A stretch of DNA of 64,000 bases, taken from NCBI GenBank assembly GCA_020736575.1, contig JAGPYM010000010.1, positions 1 through 64,000 of the forward strand, in the 5' to 3' direction. How positions within the stretch are numbered: the first letter of the stretch is position 1; every line of letters starts with the position of its first letter. A program made the translations under genes and the position numbers. The notes under the pieces were generated by a model. It made no database searches, had not been told where the DNA came from, and saw only the letters and a program-made list of their open reading frames with translations. This document shows, piece after piece, positions 45,603-57,300 of this stretch. This stretch comes from Thelonectria olida. Its lineage: Eukaryota; Ascomycota; Sordariomycetes; Hypocreales; Nectriaceae.

Positions 45603-47401
45603 ATGTCTGACAATGGCAGATCAGCGACAGACATTATCACCTACATCGGTGTGCCGTTGGCGGTTCTCGGAGGTATGTGATGATTGGTTTGTGACCGATG
45701 GAGTCTTCGCTAAGAATCCATGCAAAGTGCTCCCCATTCTTTACAACACGTTTGCAACCCTTGCGTCGTTGTCGCGTATCAAGCGAATGCTTCAGCGCAG
45801 TCGTCTTACCGCGTTGACCCGAAGCGATGTGGTGAACCGTGTCATTGAGATCGAATTACCGCGATATGCCGTCATGCCTTTGGACAGGTTCCAGAACCGA
45901 GCCGAGTACTGGACTCTATCACGACACCCCAGCTCGATTCCCGGCGGCAGCTGGACTACTTTCAACTGGAAAACCAATGCCATTGGCATGAAAACCCAAC
46001 GTGTTGAGTACGCTGATCAGGTCCGCCAACCACAAGTTGAGGTGGCCTTCGATGAACTGGTATGCTATCTGTTGGACCTTGGGGCCGTGCCAGACCCCCA
46101 TGGTTGGAAGTTGTTGAAGTCTACAGGCCTGTGGACGCCCGTGGGCTGCACGTTGATGACGTCGCCGGATGGGAGGGAAAAGGCTCTGACTTTGGCCCCA
46201 TTGGATGATTCAGATGGAAACCTTTCACTCGCTGTGGCTTGGTCGAGTTCGTGGATTACCAGAGACCATGCACACTTGCCACCCTACTGGGTCCGTCTTC
46301 CTCCTGCAGCGGACAAAGCGAAGAAGCATGACTCCTTGGACGGAAAGAAAGGGGATAATGTCAATGGCATGGAGGACATTGAGGCACAGAACGCCATTAG
46401 CCAGGGTGGGTCGAGTGATACTGACTCTATCGAGAATGAAGCCTACGCCAACTTCAGGAGCGAGATCACATGCCAGATTTCTATGGCAGGTATCGTCACT
46501 GCACTGATCCAGGGAGGTGTTCAGCACAGCACCACCCCCGAGAGCCTCTACATTGACCATCTACGAACCCAGAGTGGCAAGTCAGATGGCGTCTGGTTTG
46601 CCAGTGCCGCCACAGCGTATGGCACATCAAGCCAGACCATCCTTTGGAACTACAAGATTCCAGACGACATACTTTCCTTTTCAAGAAAGGAGACGGTCCC
46701 TTGCGGCGTCATGGTGATGTTGGGAATGGTTGATGAATCAGAGACGCCTGAATGGGCGACCAAGCATCACGACTATGGTGCCTCCATTGACCAATTTGCG
46801 CAGAGGCATCGAGAACAGCGCATGGCCATGGAGGCTGAAGCCAGGATGGCGCCTGCTCAGCGAGAAGCGGCAGCTCGGGACAGAATGCGGAGGGAGACGG
46901 AGCAGCGGATGCAAGACTGTGAGTGCTTTCCCCCATCTCGACGTGTTTCAATTGTTTGTTCTAACAACGGACCAAATAGTGCGCGATAGAGCGAGAGTTG
47001 ATCAGCAGAGGCGGGATCAACGGTCCATGGAAGCTCTGCAAAGCCCGAGATGGGACACCAAACTCATCGCAGACCACTGTCTCAAATGGCTTCAAGCCAA
47101 AGGAACGTGGGATGCGTCCCTGACCATGAAAGAGATTGTCGGACTCATGCTGCATCGCATGGTGCTGGACGGCGACTTTGCTTCATCGTTGTGTAAAATG
47201 CTGGACACATGGAAGGCATGGGCCGACATGGGAGGGATGAGGAAAGCTGATTATCAGTCCATCCAGGACAACCAGACCACATTCGCGCAAGCCACGCTCT
47301 TGATGGCCCTGATCAAGGACACTTCAAGCGCTCTGGAAGGCACTCTGTCGATGGACTTGCAGGAGTGTCTGCGAATGTGGAAAAAGGTTCGCCTTGGGTG
47401 A
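45603..47401 (+). CDS. Hypothetical 560-aa protein, membrane-anchored N-terminus likely
   Basis: Exons 45603-45672, 45728-46918, 46980-47401 (1683 nt). The true start is ATG 45603, giving MSDNGRSATDIITYIGVPLA followed by VLG|VLPILYNTFATLASL across a 55-bp GTATGT..AAAG intron; starting at the later ATG 45613 would be out of this frame and read through the intron. Residues 10-45 form one or two hydrophobic segments, so the protein is probably membrane-tethered. The body has no domain I recognise (WSSSWITRDHAHLPPYWVRL, DGVWFASAATAYGTSSQTI). Residues about 395-450 are Glu/Arg/Gln/Met-rich (AEARMAPAQREAAARDRMRR), a likely coiled coil continued across the second intron. Similar proteins with the same start are widespread in moulds, often beside HET/NACHT loci in my memory, but no function is assigned. 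Confidence 0.82.
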
Positions 47402-49086
47402 TGGGCCGAAGCATAGGTAGTTTGGTCTGGCGTCCGTAATATGTTGGCTTTCATTGGCAGACTGTATCTATTCTTCTGCTCCGCCTTGCCGAGGAGCCAT
47501 GGCATATCCATTCGTTCTGTGCTCACTCGTCAGATCGCTGATGTGGATTTGCTTCCGAGATCCCGGTGACTGCCAAGCTGCTGCTTTCCGAGATCCTTGC
47601 CGCGTGCAACCGACCCGGCCACTTGGCACAAGAACTTCAAGAATCCTAGTTTTTTACCAAGTCACCCCCTCTCTGCCAATGTGGCATTAGTAGTACGAGA
47701 TGGCCGAGGACAAAATCAATATTTTGCTCGACTGACCTAATGGAAGCCATGCTCCTTCTGAAGCTAGAATCCATATCAAGATATGGTACTCGGAGACAAC
47801 ACTCTAGCAAACCAAATCTATTTCCGTTTCCAGAGCTAAGCTCCTGCCACTCTAAGCTGAGCTGCCGCTAAGCGATAGCTGAGGCCCCTCGAGCTCCTAT
47901 AAGGGACCCTAATCTGAATCCTATGCCTTATTTCGGACCATGGCTAGCGTTTCCTCCCCCATGATTTATTTACTCACAGATAAATGAGCGCCTCTCGCCC
48001 AATATCCTCACTTATTTTCATGCTCTAGGCTTATGACCGATCCGTAACCGAGCTCTAAAATAAGGTAGTTACGGAACAAAGAGCAAATCCTAAATGGAAA
48101 CAGCTTGAAGCAGTTGACCAGGTGGATTGCGTTCTCTTCCTTCGCCACATTTGTCCAGGGCGTCGACAAAGAGCCAGACTGAGCGACTTTTCAAGGCCTT
48201 CGGCGGCGACGACTGGAAGAAGCTCTGCAGCTCGCAAACATGCTATTGCTACTTAATGCTCACTTCGGTACAATACACCGACAGTCGCTGCCCGTTCAAT
48301 CATATAAAAACTTCAACATGCTTTGTTTTCAATCACAGAATAAAATGGTGTTTTAAAAGGTCGCTAATAGACAGAGCCCAAGTCGGGGCTTTCTTGCTTT
48401 GCACAAGATGCGGTGGGCGGGATGGACCATGACGCCCAACACGAGTCTGGTCTCAGGAACGCATTGCCAACACAAAGGCAGAAATGGTTGGCTGGAGGGA
48501 ACATTTGTGCATGGACAACTCAGGAGTTGCTGCTATGCCTCACAGTGGTGTGTTTACAATATACTTAAAAACCATCAGCTTCGATATTTTGGAGGCAATC
48601 ATTTCCCTACTAGTCAAGCCATCTTCAAACAGCTAACTATTGTTCGTAGAAACTGACCTGGGGCATTGATAGCTCCATTGGAGCCTGTTTCCCATCACTT
48701 CAGGCGGTAAGAGTCCATCCTGCCTGTTACAAGGCAAGCAGCTCGAAATCCACACCCTCTATCTTGGTGCGACCCGTTGTCCCTCAGGTGTCGACTCTAC
48801 CATTCAGGCGTCGCCCCTGACACTCTCACCTGAGAGTCAATGGAAGTGTGTTAGCCTTTTAGGCACCAACGGCCCAGCCTAGCAATGGCCTTAAGGTGAA
48901 GGCTTTCACACTCGGGAACCTCCGTTCGGACAAAGTCATGTCTTGGATGCATGGCGCTTCGTCCCAGTTCATGTAATCACTTATTTGGCCGTCAATACAA
49001 TAAGTAAGAGAGCACAGCGAAACATGACACATAAAATGTACTGCTGACTCAAGTCATTCCCTATAGATACCTCGAGGCTCAACAGG
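47402..49086. repeat. Gene-free stretch containing a dispersed repeat copy
   Basis: 47787-47865 aligns with 51926-52004 over ~80 bp at roughly three-quarters identity, both containing CCAGAGCT(A/G)AG followed by CTGCC and CT(A/G)AGCTGAGC-type sequence. The rest shows no gene; short open frames at 48127-48656 have no recognisable content. Confidence 0.5.
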
Positions 49087-49689
49087 CTACGTCCAAAGAG
49101 CACGTAAGAACCCCCCAGCCACTTCACCAATGATTGCCCCAGTACGTCCTTTGACATCACAAGTAGTATTGAACATTTCCGTAGCCCACCGCTTACAATT
49201 GTTCAGTATGGGGTGATATCTTCCGTGCTTCTCAATAAGTCGCTGTGCTGTACATATCGCAATCATTCACCATCAGTTCGTATCGAGGGAACCAAGGGGG
49301 GATCAACCAACCTATTCGCAGTATCTCCTCGTCAGAATAAGATGTCAATCCTACCACATCAGTCTCAATAATGACACCTCTGACAGGCTCGTAGTTCCCT
49401 GGCTTCGGCTCAGGTTCGTAGTTCAAATCAACATTGTCGCTGGCATTCTTAACTCGCAGGGAGTAGCGTTTTTTCCGACCAGATTCCCCAACCTGCCGCG
49501 GCATCTGCCAGTTAGATAGTCGGAACAAGACAAGGGCCTTGCAAAAAGAAAAGTAATCTGTACCTCCACTGCATAATGATCAATGAGTTGGTGAGAGAAT
49601 GGGTTCGAAATTGAACCGCTCGTTGAGCTTGATGATTGCCCGAATGAGAGGCTGAGCGGACAATGCACTATGGCGACGGTTCGTGACAT
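49087..49689 (-). CDS. Small hypothetical protein with NC motif, 159 aa
   Basis: Exons 49689-49564, 49504-49312, 49247-49087; 480 nt with stop, all joints in frame (second donor is GTTGGT). No signal peptide. The start MSRTVAIVHCPLSLSFGQ has a beta-strand-like beginning; the middle is basic (GRKKRYSLRVKNA) then acidic/Pro-rich (NYEPEPKPGNYEP). The region EETDVVG..TSYSDEEILRI followed by GRYHPILNNCKRWATEMF resembles the end of small papain-like/NlpC-type or LRAT/PPPDE folds, in which an Asn-Cys pair after a hydrophobic stretch carries the nucleophile. An upstream His exists (IDHYAVE) but I cannot place it in a catalytic order. Family not recognised; catalytic role is a guess. Divergent neighbour of the 186-aa gene. 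Confidence 0.68.
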
Positions 49690-50376
49690 CCTGATATTTG
49701 TGCTCAGCAACCAGGTATGAACCAATCAACCAGTAGGACCCTGAACCATGAAGAGCTCACCGCGAGAGTGCCAGCTTATGGCTGGAATTTATACATGCAG
49801 GGACAGACCACAGAAGTAGCTTTCAAACCGACAAAATCTCAGTGGCACGAAGCGTCCTTAGGCGCTATGTGCTTTCGTCATAGGCGTTCACTGCGAGGTA
49901 CAGATGGTCTCGATTAGTTCGGTATACCGAGTATTTATTTCATTGCTGCCTAGAATTGCGTTCTGTTTTGTAGCGGGATCATGGTTGTCACCTATTCCGA
50001 GTGAAGTTAGTGTCTCGGTGTGTCGTTGCTAGCGAACGAAGCCGCCGCCACGTCTTGGGCAGAATCATCACATGGTCTACACAGCCGCCGCCACAAATTT
50101 GATTCGCACAAGCAAATCAATGTCGTTGTACATCTGTGTTTTGGTCAGAAATGCGATTAAGAATCCGCGGCGTTTCAGCTGGTTGAAAGGAATGCAGGCG
50201 AACATGGGAACCACTTTGCCATTCGCTTTTGATATATCTCGCTAGGCCAAAATGAGACCGGTTGACAACTATAAAGAAACACATGGCAATCCGCGGAGGA
50301 CTGAGCGGCTCATGTCTTGTTGGTTTACCGTCTCCCTCTCTCATTTTTATGCTACTACAGTCAAGATCAAGCAACC
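49690..50376. other. Region between two small divergent genes
   Basis: 687 bp; CGCCGCCAC occurs twice (near 50044 and 50090). No gene seen. Confidence 0.45.
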
Positions 50377-50937
50377 ATGCAATCTTTCAATTGGTTCTTC
50401 GACAAAGACCGCTACACGGTTTACAAGACCTTCAAACATGATTCCAGCGTTGTTTATCGGATGACAACTTGGACCAACTTGATCGCCTATACCGCGAGTT
50501 GGTTCACCCCGACGAAAGTTAACGTCATCTTCCTCAAAGTCCAGAGCAACTCATTGTTTCCGAATGCGTACGATGCCCTCTCTACAGCCGGGCTTAAACT
50601 GGACCCGAATTCAAGAAACGGCCTGGATGACAGTGTGGGAAAAATGGCGGCCCAAAAAGCGCAGTTCTGGAATACAGTCGCTGGCAGAGACATCAAGACA
50701 TTTTGCGCTAAGAACCAGGACCAGCTCGAAATAGCCGTCGAGGAGATAGGCCATTTGAGGATATTCTATATTGTTTGGGAGCCAGACAGGGGAAAGCAGC
50801 CCAGGACAGGCGGGTTTAGAGAGTTTGCTGCTGCCAATTTCAAGGCCCAGTTGACGCACTCGGAGTGGGAGAAGGCTCTTAGGGGACCTATTAAGTGGTT
50901 GGGAGGGCAACTGATCGGGCTTGGGTCCAGCGACTGA
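50377..50937 (+). CDS. Hypothetical 186-aa protein
   Basis: Single exon from ATG 50377 (MQSFNWFFDKDRYTVYKTF); an upstream GTG/ATG extension is possible but adds hydrophobic residues unlike the rest. No signal peptide. The protein is mixed alpha/beta with aromatic residues (TTWTNLIAYTASWFTPTKVN, RIFYIVWEPDRGKQPRTGGF) and a C-terminal segment with LGGQLIGLGSSD. No domain recognised. Divergent from the small NC-motif gene across 687 bp, so the two may be co-regulated. Single-exon models of this size can be spurious, but codon regularity and the long frame support it. Confidence 0.6.
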   Translation: MQSFNWFFDKDRYTVYKTFKHDSSVVYRMTTWTNLIAYTASWFTPTKVNVIFLKVQSNSLFPNAYDALSTAGLKLDPNSRNGLDDSVGKMAAQKAQFWNTVAGRDIKTFCAKNQDQLEIAVEEIGHLRIFYIVWEPDRGKQPRTGGFREFAAANFKAQLTHSEWEKALRGPIKWLGGQLIGLGSSD

Positions 50938-53900
50938 ATTGACAAAGAGCCGGAACTTCTTGTGTATCCCGCAGTTTGAGTCTTGAAGAGGCGCGCTTGG
51001 GGCAGGCTGGGTGAAGCTGGAAGGTTTCCCTTCTTTCATAACACCAAGAGGTGAATAAATAAGTTCACATCATACCAGATCTTTCCGGAAATGATGCGAT
51101 AAACGAGCTCACTTAACGGGCCGGTGTCGTGACAACGCCTACGCGAAGAGGAGCAACGCCGACGTCAAGCGGCCGAAGAGCGTGCGGCTGCAACAACCAT
51201 TGACACTCCACCTATAACGGTTTGAGTTAACCAACCGTTAAACGGTCCAATCAGATTGAATTGGGGTTTATGTTGGCAGAGAGGTCAGGCACGTCAGAGT
51301 CGAGCCATGTACAAGTAGTCACAAGTGTTACGTTTGGTGATGTGTCAATCGTAGATTGATGTAGCCAAGTTGTATTGTTGAAAGCTGGCGAACTGTTGCC
51401 ATGGGCCGCATTCCGCCTGGTCTATACACTATAGCTGCATTGGGGTTGGTGACGCCGGGCGAAGGCGCGATCGGTGCGACAGTGATCGCTCTACTCCGTA
51501 GTTCGCTCCATTATATGATTGGGTAAAGTTCGGGCTCTAGGGTAAGTGGTCCTCTCCTTTTGACCCACTTTTATACGCTTGGCATACTCTCACTCTGCCC
51601 GCTTCTACCGCCTTTGCCTGGGGTTCTAGTAGTAAGTTATAGGGAAAGAGTAATCACTTGAACAAAGATACCTTCTACTTAAATAATAAGAGGAAGGGTA
51701 TTAGTAAAGAGACCTACTAGACTAGAACTAAGTATAAACCTCTCTCTAACGGCTAAAAATAGGAACAAAAGCGGACACTGGGCTGCTCCTCAGCCAAAGA
51801 AATGAGTAGGGCTGATGCGGCTGATAACAACTGAGCCGAAGTTGAGCCAGCGAGCGAAAAGGCCATAAAAGCAGCAAACTGTGCTAGTTTACGTGCCGCT
51901 TGTGTTTCGTCTCATAATACCAGATAACTCGGAGATGAAACTCAAGCACACCACAATCCATTTCCATTCCCAGAGCTGAGTTCCTGCCGCTTTAGGCTGA
52001 GCATTCTGGATCTAGAGCTGAGGTGGGCTGAGTAAGGAGCTGAGCGCAGTGCGGGGCCCGTTTTTAGGATCACAGATCCCGACTATGCCCAGTTCTGGGT
52101 CGAAGCCCAGTTTTGTGCCCCCCCTGTAGTGCCCTTTCGGCCGAGCAGGCCGCCGGGCGTAATAAATTGTATTATATTGTATTGTAGTGTCCCTTACTAA
52201 CGGACTCTGACTCTACACTCGAAACTCGAAAGTATTATTAACTCTACCACTCTACCTCCGTATGTGCAAGATAGCTGCAAGGATTAAGTGGTGCTTACCT
52301 GGCTCCTATCTTGATGTCACGAAAGACACGATCGGCCAATCAGACAGATGCAGCGGCTCAGTGTAGATCCTTTAATACTAGTAGGCTTAAACATCCCATT
52401 TAGAGGGGAACAGTTACGGTTTGCAAATCTTAGAATAAGGATCCGCTTCTAAGTGGCGAAAAGGAAGAAGGCACTTAAGATCTATTTGTCGCCATAACAC
52501 TGTGCCTCTAATCCTTGCGGCATCTCTCCTGGGCCGAGCCCAACCCTCCTCGTAATCCTTTGACCCTTATAATAGATCCAACCATTGATGATGCCTGCTA
52601 ACCGGTTGATCTAAAAGGGTTAGTATTTTCACTTCCTGGTCGGAGAGGTAAATCTACCTCTCTCCCTAAATCTGCCTTGCTAATTATGCGGTGCGTAAGA
52701 TGAGCCAAGTGTATTACTAATGCTTCCAGACCTCATGAAACAAGGATTAGGTGACTCCTTTACGGCATTTGATCCACAATATGATTGTATCCTGCATGAA
52801 TCCTTTGGATCGCTTGGCGAACCCACAGCAAGGTGACTAGTTCAGGTACCTCACTACCACTCCACGAGATACAGGCCACTTACCCTCTTCACAACCATTC
52901 TGCGAGGCTCAAAGCAGCTCCATCGGTCCTTGCCTCACATGCTGAGTGGCCCCAACAATGGCAAACCTAGGCTCAATAACCTGGGGCTATTGTTGAGGTG
53001 CCTTGGACTGAGCAGTTGGCAATTCAGTTTGGGGATGTTGAAGTTCCTTGTGTATCGTGCTGATTGTAATCGAAGTTAGCAATACTAGGCAATTGAGGGT
53101 CCTGGAAAACGATGTTCCATTAGCCGAGTCCTCGAAATGAATCATCAGCTGCGTGTTTGGTGTCGCAGGCCACATCAGGACCTTGGCAGGAATGGGCGGC
53201 GCATTATCACTACTCCTTGCTCAGTACAGTGCCCTGGCCCTCCCTGTCAGTATAAGCCTAGCACGGTGAGGTTATAGTGATACTCCCACGTTGCCAGCGT
53301 GACAAGTCAAAGTTGATAGCTGCTGACCATAACTGGTGGCAAGGCGCAGTCTCTTGCTGCGGTTGTAAGAACCATCGGTGAAAGGTCGTCGGGGACCAGG
53401 GCGCCAACAGTGAGCCGCCTGCATCACAGCCAAGATCAAGAGATCCCGTACAGCCCCTTTCGCAAAAGAATCCTGGAGGCAGCCTGGAACTATGCTGAAT
53501 CTAACGTCAAATTCTGCCTTGACTCGGTTCTGGGTTTACCTGGCTGTGGCTATGAATTATGCTACCCTTGCTGATCCCTAAACACATTGGCACCCCCTAA
53601 AACACTGAATATCCGTCGCTGCTATAAGATACTACGGTCGTTCCCCGCGACCCCTCCGTCTCATCAACTTCCACTCTCATTCTCTACACTACCACTTACC
53701 ATTTTGACCATATATATTTGATCAATTTTTATATTACGCTGTCGAAGGGAACTTCTCAACTTCTAAGCTTTTGGACTATGGCTATTACGTTTCTCATGTT
53801 GCCTTCTATATTACCGCTTCAAAAAAACCCTTTGAGTCACTTTTTGCTGCATTGACACCTTGTATTGCGCTCTGAGTACTGTAGGAAATCGGATATATTA

Positions 53901-54378
53901 AATATTTAAAATATCCGTGGCTAATCATAGTCGAAGTAGCTTGTTTTATTGCCAAAGGCAGAACCATTTAACGTGATAATAGCAAATCATTTGGGATAAA
54001 GCTAACACATACTATAACAGCAAGCCTAACAGACTGATGCCATAGTTTTTCGGGCAATATCGTCACAAGTTAGTCGAAGTACAATTTTCTCTTGTACACA
54101 AATCCCGATTGTACAGTAGAGGGCGGAATGAGTGTCGCTGGTATTTTATTTACCTTTTTTCAGGACCGCGGAGTAGAGGTGTGGCTTCATGTGTCTTTGC
54201 AGGATACACTCGTGGCGAGAGGCATGTACTCGGGGAGCGAGGCCCAACAAAGCTGGACTAGTTATTTATCCTACTGCTAATCACTGCCCACAAGGCACCT
54301 TGGGGTCTATCTATGTCCCCTCCTTCTTCCTCTTCTTTATCCCCGCCAGAGTCGACGCTTTCGTGTCAGTCACAATCA
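50938..54378. repeat. Long gene-free stretch with mobile-element debris
   Basis: 51115-51225 reads RQRLREEEQRRRQAAEERAA then a stop, the low-complexity arginine/glutamate tail typical of fungal transposase or gag C-termini. 51650-51760 is A+T-rich and RIP-like. 51780-52171 carries the dispersed repeat: GGCCATAAAAGC at about 51863 is shared with about 57537, 51926-52004 with 47787-47865, and 52149-52171 with 12217-12239. 53500-54000 is partly A+T-rich. I see no intact gene. Confidence 0.5.
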
Positions 54379-54900
54379 TGGCACCGCAACTGGGTCCTGC
54401 GCAGCATATTCTGATTGAAACTCTGCTGACAGAGGGGTTTGAGACCGGGCCAATAGCCTCAAAGTGTCTTGTACCCTGTGCATCGTTCAGAAAATCCATC
54501 TAGAGACAACAGTCCGAATTGCACACCGAAGAACAGCGTGTCGACCGCCGTGGCCGCATGACATCACCCATGCAGAGATTCCTCTGTAATATACTGATGG
54601 AACAGCCGTATATGTATTAATGCGATATGGGAGACTTCCACTATCGTAACTTTGGGAGAAGGATATCAGAATGATTCATCAGTCAGACCCTATAATCAAT
54701 TGGCTAGACGAGAAAAACGATCCGTCGCCTCGCACAACAACGGGATGCTTACCTTCGAGATCACTATCTATATGAGATATCGCAGTACGAGCGCTACCAG
54801 CTTATCTTTACTAAGAGTCTGGTTGCGATAGAAGGGCCGGATACCAGCATTAGGGGTAGTCTCCGAAGAGGGTCTCCCGTCACGGTACGGGGCTGAATGC
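54379..54900 (+). mobile_element. RIP-mutated Tc1/mariner-type transposase relic
   Basis: One plus-strand frame from ATG 54379 reads MAPQLGPAQHILIETLLTEG, then FETGPIASKC, RQQSELHTEEQRVDRRGRMT, MEQPYMY, FGRRISE, RKTIRRLAQQRDAYLRDHYL and YEISQYERYQLIF, the ordered N-terminal part of fungal Tc1/mariner transposases (helix-turn-helix, GRRS-type linker, then the start of the DDE core). Five in-frame stops (TAG 54502, TAA, TGA, TAA, TAG) interrupt it, several explained by C-to-T changes at CGA, CAA or TGG codons. At the first catalytic Asp the frame shifts and ESGCDRRAGY continues in another phase from about 54812. The remaining catalytic core and terminal inverted repeats are not recognisable. 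Inactive. Confidence 0.8.
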
Positions 54901-55351
54901 CTGATCAGGGTGAAATCACCGTCTGCGCACAAGACGAAGCGATGGGGTTTGGCGAGCAATCGCTGTTCTATTTCATAGACTTCAATCTGAGGAGGAAAAC
55001 TGTGCCTAGGTTTCTTCAACGTCCTAGTCCTAGCCCTTAGCTCTGCGGAGGTGTCGGCCAAGCGACTCCTATTGGTCGCCGACCACTCGACGAGGGCTAG
55101 CCGTACAGGTGCTCTAGTCCCTTACAATTCCAAAAAGATTCATAATGATTTCTAAGTAATTTGTCATTACTGAGAGTAGTAGTAGTGATTTTTCCTTGAT
55201 GTTGGTGGTTCACAATAAAGGTCAGCCCGTAATAAACTTGATGCTAAAGCGGAGCTGTCGCCAAATGTGTTGAGCCTTTATAACGGGCTATTGTAGTCTC
55301 GTTACCAATGTTATCCGTCCCAATCAAACTCCACAGCCTGTTCTCAACCAG
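54901..55351. other. Intergenic stretch
   Basis: Probably the tail of the transposase relic, too decayed to read; nothing else seen. Confidence 0.4.
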
Positions 55352-57120
55352 TTAGTGCCTGGACTGTTGATTCCTCAATTCAGCTGCATATTGTTCCCTT
55401 TGATCCCTTAACTCGGCTTCATGAATCTTTTTGAGGCCATCTATCTCCACCTCTTTTTTACACTGAAGTTCACGAAGCTGTAGCTCGAATCTGGCACGTT
55501 CTGTTCTTAGCTCCTCCCGCAATTGGCGCGCTGTCCGTGAAAGTTCTATGTCGTCATCGCACAGCCGATCTTCCGCAGGAGACGGCTGTCGCCTCCGTTT
55601 ACTGATAATTGCGGGTGATCTGCCTCCCTCACAAGGTGAACTCGCTTTAGGTATGCCGTGGACCAGACTTTTTCGATCATGAACCTCTCGAATATGCTTG
55701 AGGAGATTGTCTCGCCGAGAGAACGGCTTTCCAGCTCTCTGACACGATGCCTCCAGGCAGACAAACAATCGTTCTTGATTGTGTACTGTGGCTTCGTGTC
55801 GTGCGAGATCCTTCTTCGATCCGAACTTTCGTTCACATTTGTCGCAAGAGAAGGGTCGTTCATGACGGGTAATATGTCTCCTGTTTAGTGTTAGACTTTA
55901 CTAGCGGTAGAAAGGGATAAGTTAATACTTGAGCGCTCGATTGGTGCTGAATGTATTGTTACAACTCGCAGAAGGGCAACTCAATAACGAGTTCCCTGTC
56001 GTGTTGCTGTTCCCGCTGGTGGAGACCGGGAAGAATAAGTGTCCATAATCAGGCTGACCATGGCTACTTCCTGGCATCGAGGTAGGACTGAATCTGGTAG
56101 GAGGGGATCTACCGCTGGAAACAGTATGGTTGGCTTCCATTAAACTGTAGGATTCTGTTGGAACAACAACAGCTGGATCTGGAGATGTTAAAGCAACAAT
56201 GGTGGACTCAATAGTTTCGGCCTGCTCGTCCAGAAAGCTGTAGAAGTGGTTATTGAGCCCAATATGTGCGCGTGAATTTAACTCATTCTCGTATTGGATG
56301 ACCTCTTCAATACTTGGATTTAACGAGAAGACTTGGTGATTCAAGTCTCCCGTTGTAACTTCATTACTGACTAGAGCACTAGCCATGTTGAAACCCGTAC
56401 CGTGAAGTGAGGTAAACGATAAGTCTGTGAAGAATTAGAGAAGGTCGGTGACAATTTGTTATAATAGTGACTATACCTGGATCATCTAACATGTGATTAA
56501 CGCCGGAAATGCTCAGATCATCATCATAATAGATGTATGAAACTGCACCAGATATTCCTGCTTCAAGTTCTCTCGGTAACTCCTCATGGTTGCTGGTTCC
56601 GAAATATCCGTAATTTGTTCCTGAAGAAACGTCAGCTTGCACTGCTTAGCAGTCAGCTGTGCGTTAACTTACCTTGCGATATATCTTCTGGTTTCGTGAG
56701 ATCACCAGGCCATGGTGGATAGAACATCCAACAAACGCCCCAGAGGACAGCCAATGAAGGCCAAATTGTCCATGGCATTGTTGTGCATGAGTGCCGAATA
56801 CCATTAGGGTATTCCGAGAAGAAAGAAAAAAAGACTGTGAGATACAGAAGTTGTTGCCATAACGATATGTTTCGGTAGAAACGTTGCAGGTAATCCTCCA
56901 AATGTTCAAGTAGCGCCCAGACTGATAAAGATTTAGGTATCGCGTCGAGTGTGTTTCTTAGCACTTTTAGCTCATTCGTGAGGCTCGTAACATAGGACTC
57001 GGCTTCGTTTATCTGTCTTATCTGTCTTATCTGTCTTATCGTCGAAGCAAGTGAGGAAGCAAGTGAGATAGCATGTGATACCAATGCAAAAAGGCCGGCG
57101 GCCTGGCCAAAGGGATCCAT
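55352..57120 (-). CDS. C2H2 zinc-finger protein with STAND-like N-terminus and hydrophobic segments
   Basis: Exons 57120-56673, 56620-56477, 56424-55929, 55880-55352; 1617 nt, 538 aa, all joints in frame. Residues 1-85 (FGQAAGLFALVSHAISLASS) resemble the helical N-terminal domain placed at the front of many fungal STAND/ankyrin proteins, with a 9-bp coding microsatellite giving IRQIRQIRQI. Two hydrophobic stretches follow, about residues 86-103 (LWQQLLYLTVFFSFF) and 117-136 (TIWPSLAVLWGVCWMFY). Three C2H2 fingers lie at about 346-430: CPSASCNNTF..RHITRH, CDKCERKFGSKKDLARHEATVH written in two halves CDKCERKFG and KKDLARHEATVH, and CLEASC..FSRRDNLLKHIREVH. A basic KRRRQPSP patch and a long Glu/Arg coiled coil (RTARQLREELRTERARFELQ) end the protein. 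Likely a DNA-binding regulator; membrane tethering is inference. Confidence 0.88.
57011..57037 (-). repeat. In-frame 9-bp microsatellite
   Basis: ATCTGTCTT is repeated three times on the plus strand, inside exon 1 of the zinc-finger gene, encoding repeated RQI. Length changes would keep the frame. Confidence 0.9.
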
Positions 57121-57300
57121 ATTGACGGTTGGGGAATTAGATGGTCAACGATACCTTCACAACTTCCTGGTTGCAGAGGGGTTCGTTGTAAGCGACTAAA
57201 GTGACAAATTAGTCGTCAATTGAGAAAAATTGAGTTAGGCATAGCGAACTCGACAGCGAGTTGGCACTGCGAAGAGGCCATGAGAAGTATTTAGTTGTCA

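Noticed and set aside
54768..55061. 97-codon minus-strand frame
   Set aside because: Antisense of the transposase relic; no family resemblance.
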